Shown piece after piece: positions 9,216 to 17,655 of a stretch of 64,000 nt of DNA. A model generated the notes under the pieces. That model was given only the letters and a program-made list of their open reading frames with translations, made no database searches and was not told the DNA's origin. The stretch is from positions 2,847,773 to 2,911,772 of the forward strand of contig NZ_LFTY01000002.1 in NCBI RefSeq assembly GCF_001078595.1, given 5' to 3'. This stretch comes from Candidatus Rhodobacter oscarellae. Lineage in GTDB: Bacteria; Pseudomonadota; Alphaproteobacteria; Rhodobacterales; Rhodobacteraceae. Both the position numbers and the translations under genes were made by a program. The first letter of the stretch is position 1, and every line of letters begins with the position of its first letter.

Positions 9216-9410
9216 ATGAGGATACTGTCGAAACGCGATCTGAAGGAGGTGGTTTTGTATTCGCAGCAGCACGTGGCGCGATTGGAGAAAGCGGGTCAGT
9301 TTCCCAAGCGGATACAACTCGGACCCAATCGCGTAGGTTGGCTGGAAAGCGAAGTGCAGGACTGGATTTCTGAACGGGTGGAGTTACACGGTGACCAAAC
9401 AAGCTCCTAA
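9216..9410 (+). CDS. AlpA-like helix-turn-helix protein (phage/island regulator or excisionase)
   Basis: A 64-residue winged-helix DNA-binding protein of the AlpA family: MRILSKRDLKEVVLYSQQHV, then EKAGQFPKRIQLGPNRVGWL and SEVQDWISERV, which is the standard AlpA arrangement (helix-turn-helix, basic linker, W-[LI]-E-SEV-DWI). ATG 9216 is favoured over ATG 9189 because AAGGAG (9202-9207) precedes it by eight bases. AlpA proteins act as excisionase-like activators of prophage or island integrases; no integrase is visible nearby, so here it may be an orphan left from an island. A short reading frame overlapping its end is cut by the IS30 element. Confidence 0.85.
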   Translation: MRILSKRDLKEVVLYSQQHVARLEKAGQFPKRIQLGPNRVGWLESEVQDWISERVELHGDQTSS

Positions 9411-9550
9411 CGATGCAGCGGCGGCCCGGTTGCGCAAATCCGGGTCGCCGAGTTGTTTGCAGACATTTGATCGACTCGCAGAGAACGCTGACTACAAGCC
9501 CGACCCGGCCGTTATGATTTTGTGCTGCGTGCGCTCGCAGCCCGAGAAAT
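9391..9550 (+). pseudogene. 5' fragment of an unidentified gene interrupted by the IS30 element
   Basis: A GTG-started frame overlapping the end of the AlpA gene by 20 bases encodes about 53 residues (MTKQAPNDAAAARLRKSGSP, ending near RSQPEKW) before it runs into the left end of the insertion sequence at 9551. Beyond the right end of the IS the same strand meets a stop almost at once, so no downstream half was found. The product is not recognised. It may be a truncated island gene or simply a chance frame. Confidence 0.35.
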
Positions 9551-9576
9551 GGGTGGATTCAAACGCCAAGTGCAAC
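9551..9576 (+). repeat. Left terminal inverted repeat of the IS30 element
   Basis: Begins GGGTGGATTCAAACG and pairs with the right end after reverse complementing, with 19 of 26 positions identical by eye. Confidence 0.75.
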
Positions 9577-10605
9577 GTTGTTATTGAAGCGGATTGTGAG
9601 CGATTTCCCAAGTTCGTTTAGGAAAGCCTCTGCTGGTGAGCGAAAGCCAAGGCACTTCCGCGGAGTGAGGTTGAGGGTCATGCTGACGTCTTGGATGTCC
9701 TCTTCAGTCAGCGCGTCGAGATAGGTTTGTCTTGGCAACCATCGCCTGATGCGACCGTTCCTCGGCTGGCAGGGTATTGCGCAGCAATGTCCTGAGAAGC
9801 GGCCTACTAGACCCCGCCTTTTTGCCAGCTTGCATAGGCATCGCAGAAGTATGTCTGCTAATCCGAGCGCGTCCTTGAGCAAGGAATGCCGTGCGATTTC
9901 ACCGCCATTGTCGAAGGTCACGCTCCGGCGCATTCCTGGGTCGATCTTTGAAAGATTACCCGTAATGGCGGTAGCCGTCTCGGCGGCGGTCTTGCTGACG
10001 AGGCGGGTCATGATTGTCAGGCGCGTCTTGCGTTCATGCAGCGCCAGAAGCGGGCGGTTTTGCCTGCAAATCACCGGGTCACTTTCCCAGTGACCCGGTT
10101 CTGCGCAATCATTTGCGGCCTGGGAGCGCTCAGAGATAAGGGTCTTGCTTGCAATCTTGTCCTTTGATCTGCGAGCGCGGTGACCCCGGCTGGCTTTGCG
10201 GCGAGTCAGATATCTCCAAAGCCTTTGCGTCTTCTGGCCACTGCGGAAGATGACAGTGTAGATGGTTTTTGTGCTGATCGCGCTCAGACCAATCTCGATT
10301 CCGCACTTGAGCCAGCCTGCGATCTGCTCCGGTGTCCATCCTTCCGCCAAGCGGTCGAGAACGAATTGCCGCAGGCGACCATCTTTCTCCAGAACGGCCC
10401 CGCGCTGGCGGCGGAAACGATACGAACCTTCGGCATAGACAGGCCGGTAAGCACCGTCCTGATGATCGTTGCGTTTGAGTTCGCGGCTCACCGTGGATTT
10501 GTCCCGACCAATGGCCGCATCGATGGCTGTCGGACCAAGCCCTTGAGCTCTAAGGTCAGCGATTTGATCTCTTTCGTATGGGGAGAGTTGCGTGTACTTT
10601 GACAT
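9559..10605 (-). pseudogene. IS30-family transposase with disrupted DDE core
   Basis: A 348-codon frame with the IS30 layout: N-terminal HTH (YTQLSPYERDQIADLRAQGL, DKSTVSRELKRN), first catalytic Asp in GHWESD, second in VTFDNGGE, and the C-terminal LTPRKCLGFRSPAEAF. Between them the frame is wrong: around 9850-9856 a frameshift occurs, and the canonical block YFCDAYASWQKGGV is found in another frame, ending in TAG-TAG at 9804-9809 exactly where the catalytic Glu-Asn should follow. About 45 extra bases (9760-9806) then precede NGRIRRWLP, which restores the frame. The frame therefore remains open by luck, but the third catalytic residue is lost. Confidence 0.85.
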
Positions 10606-10658
10606 GGCAACATCGTTTTCTCGTTTGACGACAAGCGGATATCAATTCCGCCAACGAT

Positions 10659-10684
10659 GTTGCACCACACGCCTGAATTCACCC
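10659..10684 (-). repeat. Right terminal inverted repeat of the IS30 element
   Basis: Reverse complement begins GGGTGAATTCAGGCG, matching the left end. Confidence 0.75.
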
Positions 10685-11236
10685 TACACCCTTTTTCCAG
10701 AATAAGCTCCAAACGGTCATGAGGTGGCGCAAAATCGGGCCGTCGTCTGCTGCCATACGCAGACCTAGAACAACCGACAGGATACCTTGAATCGGAAGAC
10801 ATCGTAACGACTTATTAGTTGAGAAAACATAGCTGTCGGGCACAACGACAGCGCATGAGGTAAGCCTCCGCAAAGAGCTGAGGGGAGGTGAGCAGAGATC
10901 GAACTGGTTCTGGCAGGACTGGCTCTATTGCTCACCTATTTGAACAACCGGGACACACGATAGCCGAAAGTGACGTGTCGGTTCGCCGACCCGTCACATA
11001 AGCGGGAAGATCAGCCCAGATAAATTCCATGCTGTTGGTTCTGGCGTTTTACCTAGCTTCCCGCAATTGGGAGCCTTAAAATCGGTGCCTTCGCTGCATC
11101 GCTTTCGACGCGCCCATTGGGCTCTTGCCCGCCATGCGGCACTGCAGGCAGGCCGGTATGCATCACGTCTTCAAAAATCCATTCAAGATTATCAACTATT
11201 ATCTAGAAAGCACCATTCGCCATTGTGGTACACTCC
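10685..11236. other. Gene-poor stretch between the IS and the metzincin gene
   Basis: About 550 bases with only short frames on the minus strand (for example a 64-codon frame ending near 10679) that resemble nothing I know. It contains one strong hairpin at 10971-10996. Composition is like the rest of the accessory block. Confidence 0.45.
10971..10996. other. Stem-loop with TTCG tetraloop
   Basis: TGACGTGTCGG and CCGACCCGTCA form an 11-base stem with one mismatch, closed by a TTCG tetraloop, which is unusually stable in RNA. No T-run follows on the plus strand, so it is not a standard rho-independent terminator. It could cap a transcript from either side. Confidence 0.5.
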
Positions 11237-13924
11237 TTACCCATTCTTCTGCGCGCCCCGATAAACACCGAGGATCGCTCGGCAGTCGCGAATGACACTT
11301 GGCAGAATTTCGCGGCGTTCAAGGGTATCCACGAGTTGGTTTTGCACAGCCGCAGCTTCGTCGAGCGCACCATTGTCGGCGAGAGATTGCGCGAGCGATT
11401 CCGCGGACGCGCGATATTGTATATGCCCAAGCGTTTCGGCGGTTTCCGTTGCGCGTTCCCCGAACATCGACCGCTGCAATTCCAGCACTCTGTCGAGATC
11501 CGGGGCGGAAGCCTGCACCCGAAGGTCGGCACGATCATCTCCGATTATCAACCGCTTGAAGCGACGCATGTAAGGGCCTGCAACTCCCAACCGAGCGTGT
11601 TGAGCCACTGCAGCGTCGGGCATAGTCTCGATCACTTCCTGCAATACGTCGTTTGCCTTGCTGAGTTCGGGCACACCCTGGAATGCCAACACACGACCGA
11701 CGTCCTCGTTGAAAAAATCGGGCGCAATGGTGTGCGCTTGCATATGCGAACCGGGGCTTACATAGATCCGCAATACATTCGAGATCAGCATCTCGCCCTC
11801 GATCGAAACGGCTGCCTGGACCGAGTAGAATCCAGGTTCGTCGATCAGCCAGCCCCCGGTCGATGCCGCGACGAAATGCGTCGCATAAAGCGACTTTCCA
11901 GCCGCAACCTCGGTCGTTTGCAGAGATTGGCAAGCCATCACGAAGGGCCGGTGCCGACGCGTTTTTTCGGCTCCGTCACGGGCGACGGCAATTGCCAAAT
12001 GGTGCCCATCGGTCAGAATGTCGCTTGGAACCTTGCGTGGCTCGGTCGACGTATTCGTCAACTTCAGTTCCAGGTGCACCGGTTCCATGAACGGAAAGAC
12101 GTTCCGGTCGCGATTTGGCCGAAGTTCCAGCTGGAAATGCTGCTCGGTCATGTCCGGCGGCGCTTCGAGCCCGTGATTGGATCCCCACCGGGCGCCCCCC
12201 ATCCGTACGAAATCGCGCGGTGCGTGGCGTAGAAACAGAAGCTCGCGGTCCGAGAACCGAAATTCGAAATCGCTAAAAAACGCCTCTTGGCCGCCGCTCA
12301 CCCCATAGGGATAATTCATGAAGCTGCGTGCTTCGGGTTCGTTTTTCGCCGTCAGCGGAAAGGCGTCGCCTAGGGCCTTTTCCCAGGAATGCGCCATGTT
12401 GAAGCCGTGGCCGATCTCGTGCACAGCGGTCCAAATCTGCATTCGGCGGCGCCAGGCATCCGGGTGCGTTTCGCCAAATGGCGGCCGGGAAATAAAACTG
12501 TCGGTGAATATCGCAGTGCCCTGGCGATGATTGCTACCGATATTGTCGAACATGATGCCGCCAAGGTCATCGCCCCTGTCATGCATTGCAGCATAGATGA
12601 CCCACAATCCCCACTGGGCCTGGTCGTCATAGCGCGACCAGAAGCGCTGCATGGCATTGTGAAGCTCGCTGTTGCTCCAGGTTTCGTTGCTTCCTGCATC
12701 CTCTAGCGGAATACTCGAACGCTCCGCCGACATCTGCACGTCAAAGCCAGCCTCGCGGAAGGCTCTTTCAATCGTGACCGCTGCGGCGGGCAGCGTTGCC
12801 GGGCGGTTCGGATGGCTGTGTGGGTCGTAGATTTCGTGCACGCGTCCGGCGTTTTCGACAACGTCGACTTCGAATTCTACCTTGTCGAAATACGGGCCTT
12901 CATGGGTGACATCGAACTCTGAAATGACGGCAGAGCCCCGGCGCACGACGACATTCACATCACCCGAGGCAGGAAGCACCAGCGTGATTTCGTCGCCGCG
13001 AACCAGCCAATCATCACCGGATTGATATATCGGCACCGCCTGGATGCGGCGTCCACCATTTTGCTGGCCGTCGTCCACGACCTCGGCGACCACATGGGTC
13101 AACAGCCTGGGAAAGCCCTGGGTGACCTCGAGGCTGAGATGGCCTTGCGCCTGCGGCCCATCCACATCAATGCGCAGAATGGCGGTGGCAAATCCCGACG
13201 TGGCGCCGGAAGCGAGGGTGTATCGCCCGTCGGCGTTGGCAGGGACAATGCCGCCGGTTCCTGGTCCGCTGTGCGGGAAGTGGCGTTCGATAAAGGCCAT
13301 CGCCTCGTCGATATTTCTTTGCCGGTTTTCCAGAATAGACGTGCCGGCATGGACATAGGTGGTGCCGCGCAGCATGTCGGCAACCGAGCGATCCCGGGCA
13401 AATCCATCGAGAAGGGCGTTGTCCGGCGGTGGACCGGGCCGGTAATTGCCGCCGAAGAAATAGCCATGAACCACCCCCGCCAGAACCTTTGCCATGCGGC
13501 CCCTGTTTCCGGCAATGCCAGGATGCCGGAAGAGCCCGGGATAGATGTCTCTGCCACCGCGCTGCCGGACCACCTTGTTCTTCAGCTGCCCGAGGTAGAG
13601 CGCGTAGTGCGTCAGGTTCTCGGTCAGCGAATGCGGCTGTGTCGGGTTCGGCGCGCCGGGGCCATTCCAGAACGTGATGTTTGAGGGCAGCGGCAGCAGG
13701 CCGCGCTCGCCCAGCGAATGTCTGCCGTTGATGTCTACATGTCCGCGCGCGTCGATGGCGGCCTCGGCAAAGAAGACCAGCCAGAAGTCATGCGGCGTCA
13801 GCGGCTGCAGCGCGGCGCCGTACCGTGCCGCCAGATCCGCGTTTACCCTGTCAAACAGTGCCTGGAGTTCGCTTTTGTTTCGCTCAAGAAATTGGGGTTT
13901 CGTCAGATCACGATGTACAAACAT
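11237..13924 (-). CDS. Large metzincin-like zinc metalloprotease with a lytic-transglycosylase-like N-terminal region
   Basis: An 895-residue protein. Residues 502-512 read HEIGHGFNMAH, an HExxHxxxxxH zinc site of metzincin type (Asn instead of Gly at the eighth position). The surrounding region has IWTAVHEIGHGF and a downstream SFMNYPYG that can serve as the Met-turn. The N-terminal 230 residues include E54 in FFAEAAIDARG and GERGLLPLP (72-80), a pattern reminiscent of SLT-type lytic transglycosylases or other glycan hydrolases; this is only suggestive. The middle and C-terminal parts look like beta-sandwich and helical repeats. No signal peptide is visible. ATG 13924 is chosen because GGGAGAG precedes it; upstream codons lie in the previous gene. 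It follows the amidase/M15 gene by 19 bases, so both are one operon. Confidence 0.75.
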   Translation of the reverse strand: MFVHRDLTKPQFLERNKSELQALFDRVNADLAARYGAALQPLTPHDFWLVFFAEAAIDARGHVDINGRHSLGERGLLPLPSNITFWNGPGAPNPTQPHSLTENLTHYALYLGQLKNKVVRQRGGRDIYPGLFRHPGIAGNRGRMAKVLAGVVHGYFFGGNYRPGPPPDNALLDGFARDRSVADMLRGTTYVHAGTSILENRQRNIDEAMAFIERHFPHSGPGTGGIVPANADGRYTLASGATSGFATAILRIDVDGPQAQGHLSLEVTQGFPRLLTHVVAEVVDDGQQNGGRRIQAVPIYQSGDDWLVRGDEITLVLPASGDVNVVVRRGSAVISEFDVTHEGPYFDKVEFEVDVVENAGRVHEIYDPHSHPNRPATLPAAAVTIERAFREAGFDVQMSAERSSIPLEDAGSNETWSNSELHNAMQRFWSRYDDQAQWGLWVIYAAMHDRGDDLGGIMFDNIGSNHRQGTAIFTDSFISRPPFGETHPDAWRRRMQIWTAVHEIGHGFNMAHSWEKALGDAFPLTAKNEPEARSFMNYPYGVSGGQEAFFSDFEFRFSDRELLFLRHAPRDFVRMGGARWGSNHGLEAPPDMTEQHFQLELRPNRDRNVFPFMEPVHLELKLTNTSTEPRKVPSDILTDGHHLAIAVARDGAEKTRRHRPFVMACQSLQTTEVAAGKSLYATHFVAASTGGWLIDEPGFYSVQAAVSIEGEMLISNVLRIYVSPGSHMQAHTIAPDFFNEDVGRVLAFQGVPELSKANDVLQEVIETMPDAAVAQHARLGVAGPYMRRFKRLIIGDDRADLRVQASAPDLDRVLELQRSMFGERATETAETLGHIQYRASAESLAQSLADNGALDEAAAVQNQLVDTLERREILPSVIRDCRAILGVYRGAQKNG

Positions 13925-13943
13925 AATTACTCTCCCGGATCGG

Positions 13944-16082
13944 TCAGAAATCGGCCTGGTGGCCGCGGGTATCGATATGTACGAAATTCCGGGACGGGTA
14001 ATCGCCGATCCCGCCGAGGAACTTCGGATCGCTGGCCCTGACCTGTTTGGCGATCGCATGCCATTGCGGAACGTCGCCTACGGTAGAGGTCCAATCGAGC
14101 GCGTTGAACTGCTTGTGCAAGCTGCCCGGCTTGCCGCCGACGCAAGCGTTGTAGGCCTCGTTGCGATAGCCCGACAGAATGCGGATCGGGCCGCCAAGGC
14201 GCGCGCGGATCTCATCGAGCATCTGGATCGTCGCGGCGATGCGGGACCAAAGATGCCGCGGCGGCAGTTCGTTCAGGTTATGGCAATCGCTGCCCGGATT
14301 TCCATGTGAGCTCCCGAGAAACAGCAGTTCAATCGGTTGGAAATGCCGCAAGTTCAGGCTACGCACGAAGTCGGCGAATGCAGGGTGGTCGAAGCTTGTC
14401 AGCGCGGCCATGCTGGGACCGAACACCTGCCCGAGCGTTCGGGCATCCGCGTCAACATCTTGCCCGAAGCCCGAGAAATCCGGTGCGTCGCTGCCATTCA
14501 GATGCGTTTCTTCGCCCCGTTCATCGGGATCGGCGCGGGTTGATGGCGGTGCGGCACTTAACGCGCGCGCGATGTCCCTGACACCGGCGTCGATTGAGGG
14601 AGAAACCCCAGGCGTTGCGCCCGCAATTGCATGGCCTCCCTGTTCGACCCCATCGCCATATTCTTGCGGCTCAGCCTGCAGGAAGGCCGACCCTTCTGCG
14701 GCACTTTCCCAGTCGGACAAGGCAAACGCATCTTCGACGTCCGCGTCCTCCAGCCCGGGCGACACAGAGGTCTCGGGCGTGAGATAAGCCTCGATGCCCT
14801 CCGCCAGTGAAAACGCGATCTCGTCGCGATAGCTGTCGCGTTGCAGCCGCCGCTCTTCGTCCGCGCGGTCGAGAAAGCTGATCTCGGTCAGAACGGCGGC
14901 GGTGTTTGCGGAGTGGTCTCTGGGATTGACCACGCAGAAGCCGGCCTTCTTAACGAAATGCGGCGGGTGCAATGCGTTGCGGTCGCGCAATCCCGTTGCC
15001 CGCAAGACCGCCGCCTGCACACTACGGCACAGCGAGGCGGAGTCTCCGGTGCTGGAATGCCGTCTGTGGATGAAGGTCTCGGTGCCCTGGGCGTTGTGGC
15101 CGGTCGAGCCGTTGAAATGGATCGATACAAAGACGTCGGCGTTCAACCTTTGGGCGATCTTGGCCCGCTCCCGTCCGGCGACATTCACATCCGTCGACCG
15201 GGTCAGCGTCACGTTATGGCCGCGGTTTCGCAATTCGCGGTCGAGTCTGAGGCCAACGTCCAGCGTAAGGCTCTTTTCGAGCGTTCCGAAGACCGGGCCT
15301 ACTGCGTTGTTCTTCGACGAGCACGGCAGATCTGCGGTGCCACCGTGACCGGGGTCAATGACGATGGTTGCCATGTTGAAATCCTCTCGGTTTTGCAATT
15401 TTTCGGCGGGAAGGTCCTGTGATTTGAGCACTTCGGCTGTGGGCATTCGCTTGGGTTCGGGCCGCGTCGCCTCGGGCTCTTCGATCCTGGGATACGCACC
15501 TCCGGCACTGTCCCAAAGAACGTCGGCGATCACATGGGCGATGCCCTGCAGATGGGCCGGGTCCGCGAGCCGATCAGCCTCTGCCGGATTGCTGAGATAG
15601 GCGATCGCCAATTCACAGGCCGGGGTCCCCTCGGGCAGACGGTCGGGGCGCAGGACAGCGTGCTTGCGCCGTTTGATCCCCAGCCGCGGATGGCCAACCG
15701 CAACAGAGAGCGCTTGCTGTAAGTCTTCGGCCAGTTTGCTCGAGCCGGCATCGGCGTCGGGATGAACGATCGCCTTCACCCCCTGTTCATTCGGGTCCTC
15801 GGACGCGGAAAAGCCCAAGGAAACGAACAGGCTCGCTGCGGCGTCACGGGCAACTTGGCTGCGCTTTGCCTTGGCCAGGTTTCGATCGGATTTGCGCGTC
15901 ATCGCCACGCGCATGCCGCGCCCTTCCAAGACCTTTTCGATCTCAAGAGCTATCTGCAGGATCAGGTCCTTGTCGACGAGCCCGTTCGGCGCAGCGACCT
16001 GCGAGGGGTGCGATCCGGCAATCGAATTTTCGCCGCCGCCCTGCGGGTCGATAGCAATCGTTATGATATCCTTATCTGGCAA
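13944..16082 (-). CDS. Triple-domain peptidoglycan hydrolase: pseudo-amidase, amidase_3, M15-type peptidase
   Basis: A 712-residue protein with three enzyme-type domains. Residues 5-195 are an N-acetylmuramoyl-L-alanine amidase_3 fold lacking zinc ligands (IDPQGGGE instead of IDPGHGG; SLGFSA instead of SIHxNA). Residues 237-455 are a second amidase_3 that is intact: H246 in DPGHGG, E269 in TLEKSL, H322 in SIHFNG and the catalytic Glu in LTEISFL. A linker of about 100 acidic residues follows. Residues 560-712 resemble peptidase M15/VanY-like D-Ala carboxypeptidases (SGYRNEAYNACVGG, SLHKQFNALDW, FVHIDTRG). It should cut stem-peptide bonds of peptidoglycan. No signal peptide is evident. An internal ATG at about 15374 (before MATIVIDPGHGG) has AGAGGA ahead of it, so a shorter product is possible. 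It is operonic with the metzincin gene. Confidence 0.85.
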   Translation of the reverse strand: MPDKDIITIAIDPQGGGENSIAGSHPSQVAAPNGLVDKDLILQIALEIEKVLEGRGMRVAMTRKSDRNLAKAKRSQVARDAAASLFVSLGFSASEDPNEQGVKAIVHPDADAGSSKLAEDLQQALSVAVGHPRLGIKRRKHAVLRPDRLPEGTPACELAIAYLSNPAEADRLADPAHLQGIAHVIADVLWDSAGGAYPRIEEPEATRPEPKRMPTAEVLKSQDLPAEKLQNREDFNMATIVIDPGHGGTADLPCSSKNNAVGPVFGTLEKSLTLDVGLRLDRELRNRGHNVTLTRSTDVNVAGRERAKIAQRLNADVFVSIHFNGSTGHNAQGTETFIHRRHSSTGDSASLCRSVQAAVLRATGLRDRNALHPPHFVKKAGFCVVNPRDHSANTAAVLTEISFLDRADEERRLQRDSYRDEIAFSLAEGIEAYLTPETSVSPGLEDADVEDAFALSDWESAAEGSAFLQAEPQEYGDGVEQGGHAIAGATPGVSPSIDAGVRDIARALSAAPPSTRADPDERGEETHLNGSDAPDFSGFGQDVDADARTLGQVFGPSMAALTSFDHPAFADFVRSLNLRHFQPIELLFLGSSHGNPGSDCHNLNELPPRHLWSRIAATIQMLDEIRARLGGPIRILSGYRNEAYNACVGGKPGSLHKQFNALDWTSTVGDVPQWHAIAKQVRASDPKFLGGIGDYPSRNFVHIDTRGHQADF

Positions 16083-16190
16083 AATACCGTTGCCTATGGT
16101 TCAGAATCGGAAGTCGATTAACAAAAAAAGATGAGCGGGTATTTGGCCTTCTAAGGCCGTCTCATCATGATGCTAGTTGAACAACACGTC

Positions 16191-16880
16191 TTAGACTTTC
16201 AAAAGGCATTTGGCGACTTGCTCTCGAAGCGCTGCCAATCGCTTATTAAGATCGACTGAGGACGCAGATAACCCCAGTAAACCGTTCGACGCGTTGTCTG
16301 CGGATGCTTGGCGCAGGTTTTCAAGCAAAGTCGCATAGTCCGGCGCCTGGCGGAGCAGGGACCGCCTGAGATTGATCCTTACGGTATCATAGGCCGTCAG
16401 AAGAGTTTGTTTGGCGTTGGTGCCATGTGTGGAAACGGGCGTGAATTCAACTTCATAAGCAGCCCCAGTCGACACAAGGCAATTCGTTTGGGTCGCTGCC
16501 GTGATCAGGGCTTGGACAGCCGTCGCCGATCGCGTGTACTGAATGGCTTGATTGGAACTTGCACCTGCAACGGCAATTTTGCCTAATTCTACAGCTGACG
16601 CCCCATTGATAGCTCTGACCGAGCCCAATGTCGCAATTCCCAACAATGCAAAGAACCCTGCGTCCTGGTCACTGGCAGCAGAGGATGCTTCGTTGATATA
16701 GATGTTCGACAGCGACGTGCCGAATTTCAGAACGTCGGAATAACTTCGGGTTACATCAATCGGCAGTGATCCCAGAGATGCTTTTTTCGCGCCCTCTAAC
16801 TCTGCCCGTGTTATATTCGTTTGATAACTGCATCCAGCAAGCAGTGTGAGGCACACAGTGATAATTGAGAATCGCGACAA
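16191..16880 (-). CDS. Putative lipoprotein of unknown function
   Basis: A 229-residue protein with a type II signal peptide: MSRFSIITVCLTLLAGC, lipobox LLAGC with Cys17 as the acylated residue. The mature part is helical, rich in Ala and Ser, with no enzyme motif (for example NQAIQYTRSATAVQAL, NAKQTLLTAYDTVRINLRR). It precedes the hydrolase operon by 108 bases on the same strand, so it may be co-transcribed and could be a membrane partner or protective factor for these hydrolases; that is inference. Codon use and base composition are lower GC than the core genome genes. Confidence 0.7.
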   Translation of the reverse strand: MSRFSIITVCLTLLAGCSYQTNITRAELEGAKKASLGSLPIDVTRSYSDVLKFGTSLSNIYINEASSAASDQDAGFFALLGIATLGSVRAINGASAVELGKIAVAGASSNQAIQYTRSATAVQALITAATQTNCLVSTGAAYEVEFTPVSTHGTNAKQTLLTAYDTVRINLRRSLLRQAPDYATLLENLRQASADNASNGLLGLSASSVDLNKRLAALREQVAKCLLKV

Positions 16881-17655
16881 ACGGATAACCGCACCCCCCC
16901 CTTAACTTATGAATAAAAAGAACAAAATATATATTATGAATTATATCGTCAATAAATTTCCTGTAAACCAAACATTGGAAAATTAAGATCCCGAAGAGTC
17001 CGGTAAGGAGTGAATATCTCCTCTACGCGATTGTAATATAAATAAATCCTGTATCACCTAAATTTTCTCCAGCCGCACGGGATTGAAGTATTAACGGGTG
17101 GCGTACGAGTCTAGCGCGACGAAACTGATTCGGCGTCATCTGAGTACTGCAAAAAGGCTGCAGCGAACGAAAGAGATAGGGAAATTTGCTACGCGCGCAC
17201 GCAGAATATCGTTTGCGGTCCCGCGGCAAATTCTGGTGCCGCAGTGCGGCTCAAAAAGCAGGCATTTACGCATTCCACTTCGTGACCGCCGGGCCTCTGA
17301 TTGACCGACGGCGACCACGCCATGGATTGGAGAGGCACAGGGACCGACCTTGGCCAGGCGTTGGGGTTGGTGGTCCTATACCTCTTTCTCTCGGGCCCCC
17401 TCTGCCACGCGACGCACCGGGTAAGTAATGAAATTCAAGATACTTTAGCGGTTCCGAAGACAGAATTGCCCACATTGTCAAAAATTGGTAAGTGCCGACC
17501 TGTGAACCGCTACCTCTATAGAGGCACTAACCCGTACCGTTCGCGCAAAGTTGCGGGGTCAAACATTTGGCGGCCCCTATTCCGCCACAATCACAGAAGT
17601 GCCAACCAGATTTCCTAAGTTATACTTTTGTCGGATTCGTGCTAGTTTATTTGAT
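16881..17655. other. AT-rich intergenic region between divergent genes
   Basis: About 775 bases. The part at 16905-16990 is strongly AT-rich and is the likely promoter region for the lipoprotein gene (leftward). The remainder should hold the promoter of the pseudoprotease-nuclease gene (rightward). Short frames across 17100-17620 have no recognisable content, so none is called. Confidence 0.45.

Larger units (their letters stand above)
9551..10684 (-). mobile_element. IS30-family insertion sequence, about 1.13 kb, decayed
   Basis: The element is bounded by imperfect terminal inverted repeats of 26 bases (9551-9576 and 10659-10684) that share GGGTG-N-ATTCA-NN-CG-NNNN-GTGCAAC. The single transposase gene fills almost the whole element and its stop codon lies inside the left repeat. 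No clear target-site duplication is seen at the 2-3 bases next to either end. The transposase catalytic core is damaged, so the copy should be immobile by itself. Confidence 0.82.

Noticed and set aside
9749-10093. Plus-strand frame inside the IS30 element
   Set aside because: Antisense of the transposase; no known passenger gene.
10679-10873. 64-codon minus-strand frame right of the IS30 element
   Set aside because: No ribosome binding site or domain, ends in the inverted repeat; probably chance.
11225-12232. Long plus-strand frame antisense to the metzincin gene
   Set aside because: Shadow of the minus-strand gene, which has the HExxH motif and strong start.
17301-17618. 105-codon plus-strand frame before the pseudoprotease gene
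   Set aside because: No recognisable content and no Shine-Dalgarno; composition unlike the real genes nearby.
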